From the NCBI RefSeq assembly GCF_037080055.1, contig NZ_JBAOJI010000002.1:496001-560000 (forward strand): a DNA stretch of 64,000 bases, in the 5' to 3' direction. Of this stretch, positions 24,343-34,128 are shown in pieces. Under the pieces are notes generated by a model. It did not search any database and was not told where the DNA came from. It saw only the letters and a list, made by a program, of their open reading frames with translations. The position numbers and the translations under genes are program-made. Position 1 is the first letter of the stretch. Every line of letters begins with the position of its first letter. The stretch is from Halovenus sp037080055. GTDB taxonomy: Archaea > Halobacteriota > Halobacteria > Halobacteriales > Haloarculaceae.

Positions 24343-25686
24343 TCATTTTCGATATCCAAGTGCTTTCAATCGCTCTTCGACGCCAGCACCCGTATTGAGA
24401 TCTGGAATTTCGACGTTCGCGGATGTCTCGTCGATACGGGTCAGGCGCTCACGAAGGTGGCTCTCGAACTCATCGATTACATCTGGATTCTGACCCGAGA
24501 CATCAGTTGTCTCTTCGGGATCTTCCGTAAGGTTGTACAAGTACCGGTTGTCATCAGTCCCGTCGTATAGATACTTCCACTGTGTCGTCCGGAACCCGAT
24601 CCGAAGATCATCTTCTCCTCTGACACGCTTCTCGGTGACAACTAATGGCTCTTCGTCGCGGTTTTGGCCATTAACGAGTGGTAGTAGCGTCTCTCCCGCT
24701 AATCGCTCTTGATGTTGCTCAGAGAGGTTCGCACCGACGGCATCTATGACTGTTGGCAAAATATCCATACATCGGACTAATTCGTCGACTATTTCTCCCC
24801 GAGGAAGATCTGATTCATCTGGCGGACGGATGATGAGCGGGACGTGTGTCAATTCGTCGTACGGAAGATTTCCGTGCCCGTAGCAACCGTGTTCATAAAA
24901 CTCGTCGCCGTGATCTGCAGTGAGGACGACGAACGTATTTTGTAGCTCTCCGCTATCGTTGAGCTCCTCAAGTAGATTGCCAATGGCACCGTCGAGATAT
25001 TCAACTTCGCGACGGTAATTCGACCGAAGTTCTTCATGCTCAGCATCCGTTATGCCGTCTGGATCACGGACAGCTGCTTTTCGCCAGAGCCACTCGGCTC
25101 GAAGTTTATTCCGGTAGCTAAAATCATCTCCACCGAGATATGGCCCATGGACATCCATATACTGGGTCCAGAGAAACCACGGTGAGCCGGCGTCGCTGAC
25201 GAACGAGAGTATATCCTCGTTTACCTCTTCGGCAGGCGTATAGGGAGTCCGACTGAAGATTCGTGCTGCTCGACTGGCGAGTCGGAGGAATTTCTCTGGG
25301 GCACCTTCGAGCCCTCCGTCCGGTTCAAAAGCGACGACATCCTCCTCGAAATGGTCGAACCCTCGGTCGAAATTTCTACGCGCAGAGACGTACGGATTCG
25401 AGTGGATTGCACCTGTATGGTAGCCATTTCCACGAAACACTTCCGCGAACGTTGGTTGTTCCTTGTCCAGATACCAGTGACCTCCGTAATCAAGAGGGAG
25501 ACGACCTGTAAGCATGGCCGTCATCGCAGGTGCCGTGCTGATCCCTTGTGAGTGACAATTTGTGAAAACGGAGCCTTCACTTTTTAATTTATTAATTGTC
25601 GGGGTTTTAGCACCGCTACCATCATTTAGAACATCGTGCCGGAGCGAATCAACTACAAATAAAAGTACATTGTAGTCTTGTTCCAT
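24343..25686 (-). CDS. sulfatase-like alkaline phosphatase superfamily protein
   Basis: 447 residues. Metal-binding start VVDSLRHDVLN (11-21), then SQGISTAPAMTAMLTGRLP, where arylsulfatases have C/S-X-P-S-R. The formylglycine site is therefore non-canonical (Ser/Thr-Ala-Pro-Ala-Met), so it may be a different transferase or hydrolase. The second metal site LTADHGDEFYEHG and a C-terminal GFRTTQWKYLYD block are typical of sulfatases. The tail ends ERLKALGYRK, as in the two other superfamily members in this window. No signal peptide, so it likely acts in the cytoplasm or at the membrane. The ancestral gene lay next to the flippase, judged from the duplicated upstream sequence. Confidence 0.8.
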   Translation of the reverse strand: MEQDYNVLLFVVDSLRHDVLNDGSGAKTPTINKLKSEGSVFTNCHSQGISTAPAMTAMLTGRLPLDYGGHWYLDKEQPTFAEVFRGNGYHTGAIHSNPYVSARRNFDRGFDHFEEDVVAFEPDGGLEGAPEKFLRLASRAARIFSRTPYTPAEEVNEDILSFVSDAGSPWFLWTQYMDVHGPYLGGDDFSYRNKLRAEWLWRKAAVRDPDGITDAEHEELRSNYRREVEYLDGAIGNLLEELNDSGELQNTFVVLTADHGDEFYEHGCYGHGNLPYDELTHVPLIIRPPDESDLPRGEIVDELVRCMDILPTVIDAVGANLSEQHQERLAGETLLPLVNGQNRDEEPLVVTEKRVRGEDDLRIGFRTTQWKYLYDGTDDNRYLYNLTEDPEETTDVSGQNPDVIDEFESHLRERLTRIDETSANVEIPDLNTGAGVEERLKALGYRK

Positions 25687-25824
25687 AACTACAGGACCGT
25701 TTTGAGCGATAAATCTATTGTGATTCTCTTAATAAGCAATATTTTCTAGCCCTTGGCAATCATGTGTTGCTCTCGCATCATAAGAGTGGCTCAATTAATC
25801 CGATAGATGACCTGATATAGTCGG
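25670..25824. repeat. duplicated segment: sulfatase 5' end plus flippase 3' relic
   Basis: About 155 bp matching 29065-29216 with clear similarity along its length. Here the sulfatase start is intact and the distal part (near 25795-25824) is a relic of the flippase 3' end. In the other copy the flippase end is intact and the sulfatase start is a relic. Confidence 0.8.
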
Positions 25825-25825
25825 C

Positions 25826-26110
25826 TTAACTTTGAACGTTAGTGTCGGCAATTGAGTGAACAAAGAGGTGGTCGATTTCGGTCATGAGGTTATCAACGCT
25901 CTGCTCCCTGTTGTCTCGAACCCACGAGAAAAGATTGTAGACGGCCTCTTTCAAAGAATGTTTGAGGTTCGCTCGAAGCGATGATGCTTTCGAGCGAACC
26001 GTATCCAGGTGCTCAAATCGAGATTAAGACGAACGAGACTGTAGGCAGCCATCAGAAGGTGCCAGTGATAGTAGTTCACAGAAGAATTGGGTACACGGTA
26101 CAACGCGTTT
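25826..26110 (-). pseudogene. transposase C-terminal relic
   Basis: The minus strand reads SSVNYYHWHLLMAAYSLVRL with a continuation of the transposase C-terminal type. A frameshift follows, then LKHSLKEAVYNLFSWVRDNR and HLFVHSIADTNVQS ending at TAA (25826-25828). Typical C-terminal helices of an IS4/IS5-like transposase, but the family was not assigned. Non-functional. Confidence 0.5.
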
Positions 26111-26125
26111 GATCAGGAGAGATAC

Positions 26126-26356
26126 TCTTACTATGGATCCGCCACCTATTTTATCCACTCAGTCGTGTCGATGCGCTGGCAGAGTGCATCGACACGAATC
26201 TTGTCACCGGCGTAGATTACTTGTCGGTTGCTCCGGAGCGGGCCGATCTAGTCCTTGCCACAGGATTTGATCTATTCTGGGAGATTAAACATATGAGCGA
26301 ACCCCGAGTCAAAGAGGTAGATATACCTGCGGACACCTACCTTTTCGCTCTTTGAG
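26126..26356 (+). pseudogene. unidentified gene fragment
   Basis: Open plus-strand frame without a start, with protein-like composition (RVDALAECIDTNLVTGVDYL, then APERADLVLATGFDLFWEIK and VDIPADTYLFAL) ending at TGA. It looks like an internal piece of a real gene, perhaps carried in by the surrounding dead elements. The family is not recognised. Confidence 0.35.
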
Positions 26357-26419
26357 AGCTTGTCGTGCGTATTTCGGAATCAAGTCCACCCCGAAGGAAC
26401 GTGCTCAGGGGAATTTACT

Positions 26420-26700
26420 CTATCGTTAGCACCTCTCCAGTAATCTCGTCAAGTCATTTCTCGTGTAGGTCTGCCGGGCCGTGGTTTGTCGGCAAGCCCG
26501 GCCCAGCCGGATTCAGCGTATCGATCGCGCCATTTGCGTGCAGTCTTGCGAGTACAGGAGAGGTCTTCGCTGATTTGAGTGTTATTGAAACCACGAGCGA
26601 CTAACAGAACGATCTGTGCACGAAACGCATCACGCTGGGAAGCCGTCGCTCTGCGAACAACGGCTTCGAAATAACTTCGTTCTGAATAAGGCAGAATAAT
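26420..26700 (-). pseudogene. IS630-type transposase N-terminal relic
   Basis: The minus-strand frame reads YSERSYFEAVVRRATASQRD, IVLLVARGFNNTQISEDL, then CTRKTARKWRDRYAESGWAG and LADKPRPGRPTREMT. This is the Tc1/IS630-type helix-turn-helix N-terminus. It stops after about 80 codons and the catalytic DDE half is missing. Confidence 0.75.
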
Positions 26701-26814
26701 TTCTGTTGGGGTGTTAATGGTGGAAGAAGACGTGAATTCATGTCTATTATCAGAGAAAGCAATGGGGTGAGGAAGAACTCACCGGGGTGGGTGCGAATTA
26801 ACTGGCAGCTCTAA

Positions 26815-28293
26815 CTAGTCAATGTATCCCAACTGTCGGAGATTCTGCTCTACTTGAGTATCCACCCTCATTCTGTCCGAATCGCCTTCCGGCCACATAT
26901 TAAATTCTTCGGAGAGAGTGTTGACCAGGCGTTCTCGCAATGGCTGCACTATGTTCTCAGGTGGATTCTCTATTTTATTTTGTTCTGGATTTTCGTAAAG
27001 ACGTTCTGTGTCATTTGATGTGATCGTAAATAAATATTTGTCAGTACGAATTCCTTTTCGTCCGGCACTGAACTGGAGGAGTTGTTCATCACTCAGATAT
27101 CGTGCGTACTCGCTCTTCTTAAAATAATCTACATTTCGAGTCCCATACTCCATAAAGACTGCATCTCGTTCGTCTCCGCCGAACATTGATTGACCACTTG
27201 TTGAATATGGCTGATCAAGCTTACAGAGATCGCAAATCGTATCGAAGAGATCAACAAGTGAGACGAGATCGGTCCGCCGAACGCCTTCTGGTATGCCGGG
27301 TCCCATCATCAGTAAGGGGACTTGGAGTGTTTCGTCGAAAAGGTAGTGACTGTGAACCAAGAGGTCGTGTTCACCGAATTGTTCGCCGTGATCCGCTGTT
27401 AAAATAAGAATTGTATCTTCTTGCAATTCACGCTTATAGAAGTCAAGAAAGGATTTGAATTCGTCATTGAGGTATTCGACACAGGCGGTATACCAATCTC
27501 GTAATACTTTGATTTCGGCGTCGTTAAGATAGCTGGGATCTGCTAAGAATTTCCCTATTCCGTCGGACGTTTGAGCATTCATGACTCGGTCTAATCGAAC
27601 ATTGGGGTTATCAATCTTGCCTCGGTTGTCAGCGAGGTACTCGAGAAAATTCCATCGTGGTCGGGAAAATCCCGGTGTTGCTTGCTCTTTATATGGTCGT
27701 GGGGGATCGTAAGGACCATGTACTGTAGTGAAATTCACAAGTGCATAGAATGGATTATCTAAGCGGGATTCAATCCGGTCTTGCAGGAGATCGAATTTGA
27801 ACCGTGTACTATCGGCTCCACCTTTCGTGAGTTGCCGGAAGAAGTACTTACCGAATTTAGGATCTTTGAGTGATTTCAGAATAGCCCGGGGAGAGGTTAG
27901 GGATGGAAATTCATAATAATGTTCGTATAGTTCATCAAATCCACGGTCGTAGCCCCAATCCGATCCCATTTTTGCGGGGCCAGTAATGCCGAACGTATCA
28001 TAATCTCTATCGCTTAGCCAAGTGGTGATGAGCGGAATATCATCTGGAAGGGGGATGTGTTGACCCGTAACTCCGTTTTCTGTGACACCATTTCCCGACG
28101 GATATTGACCCGAATAGAGTGCTGCATGAGAGATAGGAGTTCCAGGTCCGCAAGCAAATGCAGACTCAAATAGAACCCCACTATTGGCGACTTCATCAAA
28201 GGCCGGCGTGTGTATGTTATTCCCATAACAACTGAGGTAGTCATATCGGAGCGTATCGAAAATAAGAACAACTACATTTGGATGGTCAGACAT
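26815..28293 (-). CDS. sulfatase-like alkaline phosphatase superfamily protein
   Basis: 492 residues. Metal site VVVLIFDTLRYDYLSCYG (8-25), then GPGTPISHAALYSGQYPSGN where the sulfatase C/S-X-P-S-R motif should be: here T-P-I-S-H, so the catalytic residue is uncertain. The second metal site ILTADHGEQFGEHD and a C-terminal RKGIRTDKYLFTI block fit the superfamily. The tail ends LRQLGYID. No signal peptide. It lies between dead insertion sequences, inside the duplicated flippase-sulfatase arrangement, so it was probably inserted later. It may add or remove sulfate or phosphate groups on the glycan. Confidence 0.8.
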   Translation of the reverse strand: MSDHPNVVVLIFDTLRYDYLSCYGNNIHTPAFDEVANSGVLFESAFACGPGTPISHAALYSGQYPSGNGVTENGVTGQHIPLPDDIPLITTWLSDRDYDTFGITGPAKMGSDWGYDRGFDELYEHYYEFPSLTSPRAILKSLKDPKFGKYFFRQLTKGGADSTRFKFDLLQDRIESRLDNPFYALVNFTTVHGPYDPPRPYKEQATPGFSRPRWNFLEYLADNRGKIDNPNVRLDRVMNAQTSDGIGKFLADPSYLNDAEIKVLRDWYTACVEYLNDEFKSFLDFYKRELQEDTILILTADHGEQFGEHDLLVHSHYLFDETLQVPLLMMGPGIPEGVRRTDLVSLVDLFDTICDLCKLDQPYSTSGQSMFGGDERDAVFMEYGTRNVDYFKKSEYARYLSDEQLLQFSAGRKGIRTDKYLFTITSNDTERLYENPEQNKIENPPENIVQPLRERLVNTLSEEFNMWPEGDSDRMRVDTQVEQNLRQLGYID

Positions 28294-29190
28294 ATTTGCT
28301 TATTGCTCGCTCTGAATGTTAAAGATATTGCGTTTCCAGTACTTAAAACCGGTGCGAGGCCGATAATGACGACCTGATAGCTCAGTGTGCAGACGAATCA
28401 ATCGGGTCGTCATCCAGCCTAACACACGCTGAAAACTTCAGTCTTAACCAGTCCACAGCCAGCGCAGTGTACTTGCTGCTCGACACAGTCGACAGCGAGT
28501 CAGTCGTCGATGAGTTTGATATCGGCAAACACAGCAAGAAACACGATTACGACAACCACCTCAAGGTCGCTGTGCGTGAAGAGATCAATCTCTCAGACTC
28601 GTTGGCCGAACTTGAAGAAGCAACCGACACAGAGGCTGAAATGGAGAAGATGGCTGACTCTACATTCTCACGGCACACGAACGACCGCGCAATAGTCGCG
28701 GTCGTTCGAACCATGTTTGAGTTGCTCTGTGCGTTGATTGGATGCTGCTTATTCAGTGGCTTAGACAACGCCACCCGATGCGGGGTGGCGTGCCGAAGGC
28801 AATCCAGAAAGTTCGGAAACACTGGAACAAGACGCTCCGGTCAGTTGGGTAACTCGTCTCTCAGCGGTTGGTTCGCCGCCGCTGTGAGCGGCTGCTCTGG
28901 TTAGCATCAGAAAATCTCTGAAAATACCGATAAAACCCGTCTGAACTGGACCCTCTGACCGAATTCGCTAACGTTCAACACTGCGTATCTTCCAAACAGG
29001 CAACTCAGCTGAATTTCGTCGCCTGCGCCCGGGTGGTGTCTTTATTAACTTGAAGCGCGGCAGCATTATAGTCTTGTTCCCTACTCATAGGACAGTTCTG
29101 AGTGGCAAATCTATTGTGACTCTCAATTGGCGTGTCTCTGCCCTTGGCGATCATATATCGCTTTCGTATGATAAGATTAGATTAATTATT
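28294..29190. other. interval with dead elements between sulfatase and flippase
   Basis: Apart from the transposase-like relic, it contains a relic of a sulfatase 5' end (29065-29095) belonging to the duplicated segment 29065-29216. No intact gene seen. Confidence 0.55.
28390..28904 (+). pseudogene. transposase-like relic
   Basis: An open plus-strand frame (the ORF proper from 28467) with VDEFDIGKHSKKHDYDNHLK, VAVREEINLSDSLAELEEAT, ADSTFSRHTNDR and FELLCALIGCC. This resembles haloarchaeal transposase N-termini I know only loosely, and the last third is basic and frameshift-like. There is no clear start. Likely the remains of an insertion sequence. Confidence 0.4.
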
Positions 29191-29216
29191 CTAATAAATA
29201 TCCCGATATAGTTGAG
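29065..29216. repeat. second copy of the duplicated segment
   Basis: Matches 25670-25824. It carries the intact flippase 3' end and a decayed sulfatase start. The two copies together imply an ancestral order of flippase then sulfatase on the minus strand, about 110 bp apart. Confidence 0.8.
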
Positions 29217-30627
29217 TTATTTCCTGTGGCCTGAAAAATCCTAGAAGAAACAGAGCAATAAAGTAACCGCTTCCACCACCAGCAATGACAAGTATTAGAT
29301 GAGGGACAGAGGATATATATTCTTGCGTCGCCAAAACAGCGATAGACATCATCCCGAGGGCAACCCCTAATTTGACTATCTTAACGGGACTCGGAAACCT
29401 CATATTAGATTTTCGGTTCTGGTATTCGATTCCAATGATTAATCTGACTAACCATGATCCAACCAGCCCCAACCCGATGATAGTTATATTTTGTAAATAT
29501 ATTCCAGTAAATAGCAGAAGACCGTATATTATACCACCTGCGATGCCAGAAATGGTTTCATACCGACTATCGTCATTAGCAATGTAGTATTGCGTGGCAG
29601 AGGTTGTAAGCACACTAATTCCGAACGCCGAAATTACTACTGCAGTTGTATACTTGCCCAACGTATAGCCACTCCCAAAAATGAAATTAACCATTTTATC
29701 ACCAATTAGCCACCCACCTACAATTATTGGTAATACTAAAACAGAAGAAAGCAAATAAAACTGTTCGAGAACTCTACCCACTTCTTCATTTTGGGTTACT
29801 TTTTCACTCAATTTTGGTAATAAAATCAACTTGGGTGGTCGAGCGATTAATTGAAACACCCGGTCAAATGTGAATAGAATACTCCAGGCAGCGTAAGTAG
29901 CGGGACCAAAGATAGTCAAAATAACTACATCTGGGCCTATTGTTTCGGCACGTTTTATTAGTACCCGTGGGAGGAGTGGAATAGATATACTTTGAATCTG
30001 TTGGATAAGTGGACTAAAAGTAAAAGATAACGATAGCTCGTCAGATATTAACGAGATTATTATAAACGATGACAGAGTCCGTAAAACAGCGAGAACTGAT
30101 ACAACAGCAGGAATAGAAATATTATTTATGAATGCAAGTAAGAGCAGGCTAAGTAGCATCAATATTTCTGTGCCAGATTTTATTATTGCGTATGCTGTAA
30201 ATCGCTGTATACCTGTTAATATAGCAAGACCAACGGAGTACGAAGGGTAGGAAATAACTAAAAAAAACACCAGAATTTGATTATTGTTGATGAAATCTTT
30301 TGACGCCGTAGGAATAATTTCGATTCCTGCGTCCGAGCCTACTATTATTGCGCCAGCAGCAAGACCTAATAAAACTATTACCGTGATTAGTACAGTTGTT
30401 ATTAGGTGTTGGCTTTCTGGATGCGAAACTTGGGAAAGCCGTTTGCGCACGATAGTATGCAGGTTCAGGTATCCGTGGAGAGACAAAATCCCTATGGCCA
30501 ATAGAAGAGATCTATAAACTCCGTACTCTGTTGGGATTAAGAGTCGAGTTAACAGAGGGATAGTAATGATGGAAACGGCTCTTGAGATAACTTCCGCTAC
30601 AGCAACACTACGGATATCCTGTATCAT
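29191..30627 (-). CDS. polysaccharide/lipid-linked oligosaccharide flippase (Wzx-like)
   Basis: 478 residues, about 12-14 hydrophobic segments throughout (for example IITIPLLTRLLIPTEYGVYR at the start, VLITVIVLLGLAAGAIIVG, VVVISAFGISVLTTSA). The polytopic MOP-superfamily pattern, with an EYGVYR cytoplasmic loop after TM1, is typical of Wzx flippases. It moves a polyprenyl-linked glycan across the membrane. In the AT-rich part of the cluster. The following gene on the same strand (upstream) is a FkbM methyltransferase. Confidence 0.87.
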   Translation of the reverse strand: MIQDIRSVAVAEVISRAVSIITIPLLTRLLIPTEYGVYRSLLLAIGILSLHGYLNLHTIVRKRLSQVSHPESQHLITTVLITVIVLLGLAAGAIIVGSDAGIEIIPTASKDFINNNQILVFFLVISYPSYSVGLAILTGIQRFTAYAIIKSGTEILMLLSLLLLAFINNISIPAVVSVLAVLRTLSSFIIISLISDELSLSFTFSPLIQQIQSISIPLLPRVLIKRAETIGPDVVILTIFGPATYAAWSILFTFDRVFQLIARPPKLILLPKLSEKVTQNEEVGRVLEQFYLLSSVLVLPIIVGGWLIGDKMVNFIFGSGYTLGKYTTAVVISAFGISVLTTSATQYYIANDDSRYETISGIAGGIIYGLLLFTGIYLQNITIIGLGLVGSWLVRLIIGIEYQNRKSNMRFPSPVKIVKLGVALGMMSIAVLATQEYISSVPHLILVIAGGGSGYFIALFLLGFFRPQEITQLYRDIY

Positions 30628-30682
30628 TATACGCAGAGATCTTTTCGAAGGATCTCATGCTTGTAGTTACCGTCCTGATCAT

Positions 30683-31495
30683 TCATCTATTCAGGTTGGC
30701 GAATAGAACTGTATCACCGTTTTTATCTTCTTTAGTTTTGGTATCATATCCTCGTTCCTGAAGAATGTGATCAACCTTTTTTTCAGTGCTCTCGCCCCGG
30801 CGTTCGCTCCCCACATCAATGGCGAATTTTTGCACATTGGTACTCTTAATCCCCTCTAAAACTTCGGGTTCAGCACCTTCGGCGTCTATTTTTATGAAAT
30901 CTATCTGGTCTTGGGTAGGGATTATATCAGATATTTTATTCTGCACTAAGCTATCGATTGTATGGCCATAAACTGAAGTTGTCTCGTACTCACCTTGATC
31001 TACATTAATTAGAGAGCTCTCTGTCGGGTCAGCGGCTGACTTAAACTTATACATCTTCTCAGTATCGGAGATCAAGCTATTTATTGGGATAATATTGTTG
31101 ACAGAAGAGGTATTCTTTTTTAAAGCCCGGAATGCTACGGGATCTGGTTCAACGGCTACAACTCGGTCAGCTGTTTTGGCAGCCGGAAGTGAGAACTCAC
31201 CTATGAAGCTCCCTACATCAATAACAAAATCACCAGTCCCTACGGAGCAAAATCCGGGAAGTTGATACCTTTGATATTTATGGGCTCTCATTTCCGGCCC
31301 TCCTCGTCCGATTTGCTCCCGGCATGTATAGAACGTATCTTGATGGGTCTTAACCACAAACAGGTCCCCTGACGGCCAGACGAGCCGCCATCTTCCGTCA
31401 GCCAAATAGTATACACTTGCCAAGATTCCAAGCAGGTGTCTTGGCGCGGAAGCCTTCACAGTATTTTTGATATCCCCAAACAAGGTTGTACTCAT
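30683..31495 (-). CDS. FkbM-family methyltransferase
   Basis: 270 residues. SAM-binding core: VIDVGSFIGEFSLPAAK (about 92-108), VVAVEPDPVAFRALKKN, and the FkbM-type acidic block DFIKIDAEGAEPEVLEG (about 198-214) followed by VGSERRG. Probably adds O-methyl groups to a sugar of the glycan. Same strand as the flippase, 55 bp apart. Confidence 0.85.
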   Translation of the reverse strand: MSTTLFGDIKNTVKASAPRHLLGILASVYYLADGRWRLVWPSGDLFVVKTHQDTFYTCREQIGRGGPEMRAHKYQRYQLPGFCSVGTGDFVIDVGSFIGEFSLPAAKTADRVVAVEPDPVAFRALKKNTSSVNNIIPINSLISDTEKMYKFKSAADPTESSLINVDQGEYETTSVYGHTIDSLVQNKISDIIPTQDQIDFIKIDAEGAEPEVLEGIKSTNVQKFAIDVGSERRGESTEKKVDHILQERGYDTKTKEDKNGDTVLFANLNR

Positions 31496-31933
31496 ATATA
31501 TTTACTAGCTTCTATAACTCAACGATCAAGTCGTTCAGCACTATCATAATTTTCTCATGGAGTGTTAATAAGAGGCACGATCTTATACGTGAATCGTTTA
31601 GCCCCAAACAACGAGCTAATTATAATAAATCGTCCAACACACCGTCGCGGGTCGTAGCACTTGACGGACGAACACCAGCCGAGGAGGTTCAGAACTAGAC
31701 AGTAACCACTACCCATGAGTGTTCTATTTATTACAATACTTATCTCCAGACCGGTTTCGGTAGTCTCTTATGGGGGCAGCGATTTTGGCGAAGTATATTG
31801 GTGTAATAGGCAGGCAAACGAATCCCGGAAAGATAGCCTACAGATCCTCTCCGTTCTCGGCAACGGGCGTGGTGAACTTCTTACAGCATGTCTTCTACGG
31901 CCGTACCGATGTTCAACGAGACAGAGCAAAACA

Positions 31934-33373
31934 ATGCGAGATATCGAACTCAGAATCCGATACGAGCGATTCGGAGAGGTCATAGTATCCTATTGCATCC
32001 CGAACGTTCTCCGTTTTTTTTTGTCGATAGCCACTGTGATGCTTGGTACCGTTATTTTCTTGACCAAAGCACTGGCTTTAGCACCTTTTTTCTTCATCCT
32101 CGGGTACGTCTGTATACTACTGACAATCACCTACCAGACGGCGATTTCGAGGGATCCCTTTAATCCGCTCACACTGATCTTGTCACTTGGCTTGCTTCGG
32201 TTCGGTCTCCCGTATCTTTTGTTTTATTTTGGGGCACCCAGGTCTGGGGCGCAGAACCTCATCCGCCTCCTCTCATTAACAGAGTCACACCTGATCTTAA
32301 GCCATATCCTCTGGATAATTGGCCTTAATGCCCTCATTTTCGGCTGGTTCGCTTTCCCGAGACGCGTCTCAGATCCGGTGGATCCATTCGACTTTTCGAT
32401 AGGACCCTACGCGACGGTATTCGCTGGCCTTTTGTTTCTCTTCGGCACTGCGAACATCGCCACATTCGTACACCTGAACGCAGACATACTGCAAGCTGTA
32501 AAGACTGGATCGTTCAGGGGACAACAGATAACCCCTGGGACCGGAATTTACTGGTATCTGGGGCTCTCGACGATCTCCGCGGCGTCCGTAATGGCCGCTA
32601 CGATCATCGCTAGGTCCCGTGCGTGGTACCACGTCGCTCTCGTCCCCGGGCTCGTCGCGATGGGAGTCCTGTGGATCCTAGGCGGTCGGGCTCGGGCACT
32701 CACACCAGTTGTTATCGTCGCTCTGCTCGTCTGGTATCGGTGGTTCTCACGGCCGGACAGAACGGTTCAACCGTTCCGTATCCTCGCTGTTGGTGCCGCA
32801 TTAGTGCCAGTCCTAATGTGGTTTCTCCACCTTTCTAACCTGTATCAGCGCGGTTTTGGAATTCGGTCGTTATCGCTGTCATTTACGAGTTTCCCGCGAT
32901 ACGTGTCTAACGCGGTCTACACCGATATCGGGGACTTTCAAGGAATCGCGGGAGCAGTTGCAGTCGGCGGCGGTGTTCTGAAAGGAAATACGTTCGGGGT
33001 GCTCTTTTGGCCGCTGTCAGAGGGCTTCCCCATCGGAAGAAGCACTGGGGCATTCATCGTTGAGACGCGTATGGGTCGAGATGGCTTCGGTGTCGGGCCA
33101 ACTCTCATTGGGGATGCTTACGTTAATTTCGGACTCCTTGGAGTTATAATCGTACTTAGCGTGTTCGGCCTCGTACTCAAGTGGTTGTATGCTCAGTTTG
33201 TCCAGCATAGAATCCGTCCCGTAATATACGCTATCGTTGCTGTCTATGCTATCCGTCTAATGTTTGAGTCCATCAACAAGTGGAGCGAGCTCGTCGTTGT
33301 ATCCGGTTTTACTGGTATAGTCGTCATTGTCTCTGTTTTCGTCACAACTAGATCTAATCCTACTGTAAATTAG
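31934..33373 (+). CDS. polymerase-like multispan membrane protein (Wzy/O-antigen ligase type)
   Basis: 479 residues with about 11-12 membrane segments (for example IVSYCIPNVLRFFLSIATVM, ALAPFFFILGYVCILLTIT, VPVLMWFLHLSNLYQRGFG). A large extracytoplasmic loop contains GNTFGVLFWPLSEGFPIGRS and GRDGFGVGPTLIGDAYVNF, as in oligosaccharide-repeat-unit polymerases (related to the HEAT-free Wzy/EpsK types). Start at ATG 31934 is chosen since the upstream in-frame extension (73 codons) is unlike a signal or TM leader. It probably polymerises or ligates the glycan outside the cell. Confidence 0.72.
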   Translation: MRDIELRIRYERFGEVIVSYCIPNVLRFFLSIATVMLGTVIFLTKALALAPFFFILGYVCILLTITYQTAISRDPFNPLTLILSLGLLRFGLPYLLFYFGAPRSGAQNLIRLLSLTESHLILSHILWIIGLNALIFGWFAFPRRVSDPVDPFDFSIGPYATVFAGLLFLFGTANIATFVHLNADILQAVKTGSFRGQQITPGTGIYWYLGLSTISAASVMAATIIARSRAWYHVALVPGLVAMGVLWILGGRARALTPVVIVALLVWYRWFSRPDRTVQPFRILAVGAALVPVLMWFLHLSNLYQRGFGIRSLSLSFTSFPRYVSNAVYTDIGDFQGIAGAVAVGGGVLKGNTFGVLFWPLSEGFPIGRSTGAFIVETRMGRDGFGVGPTLIGDAYVNFGLLGVIIVLSVFGLVLKWLYAQFVQHRIRPVIYAIVAVYAIRLMFESINKWSELVVVSGFTGIVVIVSVFVTTRSNPTVN

Positions 33374-34128
33374 AGAATAATACTTCCCAACATTTGACTG
33401 GGTAGCTTTGATGCGAGTATAATCTATCTTATGAGGGCGCTCGACAGAAAATCATCCGTCTTTAGCTAAGTGAAGACCGCTATACAACAGTATATTTCGC
33501 GGCTTCTTTGCGAGAGGATGAGGAAGCCGAGTCTGTGTACGACAACGGTTCCTCATCTCGAATTATATATGCGTCGGCTCACTACGCTTTTTCCATTTGA
33601 GTTCCTTGAAGAACACGTCGAGGAACTCAGCGAGTAGTTGAGATACTCGCTGCCGTCGCTGTTGGAGCGGCTGATCAGATACACAGAAGATCCACCAGCA
33701 ATGACCGATACTACAAGAAACGTCGCTACCGCTACGCAAACGAGGTGTAACTTTTAGCTAAAAATTAATGTTCTAATAGGGTGATGGTGGTACTATTTCA
33801 GGCCACTTGCTTCCGTTTCAATATCGGACTCCTAAAGGGTAGATATGACCGATTGCAATACCTTGCCTTGTTGTGTCTTGTCATCTTTGGTGCGACAAAT
33901 ATATTTCATGGCTCCAAATTAGTGGCGGCACCGTTCGATTTCGAATAGTGATTAGGTTAGCACAGTAGTTTTCATTGGAATATCAAATTATAATCTCTTG
34001 GATTCAATAGAAAGCGGAAACTTAATTGACTCCAATCACAGCAGACTTATATAATCTATTATAATTGTCCAGTCTATATTATTGGTAATCTCATTGTTTT
34101 GTACCCAACAATCAAAATCAGTTCGCGA
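33374..34128. other. AT-rich interval with MITE
   Basis: No gene of normal kind. It contains the ISH8-derived deletion element described at 33459-33765; the rest (33770-34128) has no motif seen. Confidence 0.55.
33459..33765 (+). mobile_element. internally deleted ISH8-type insertion sequence (MITE-like)
   Basis: Near-terminal inverted repeats: TTTAGCTAAG at 33461-33470 on the left and TTTAGCTAAAA on the reverse at about 33752-33763 on the right. Inside, ATG 33569 begins RRLTTLFPFEFLEEHVEEL, which I recognise as the start of ISH8/IS4-group transposases. Immediately after, a frame continues LPSLLERLIRY, then NVATATQTRCNF and TAG at 33755-33757, matching my memory of that transposase's C-terminus. 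So the whole centre has been deleted and only the two ends remain. Confidence 0.7.
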
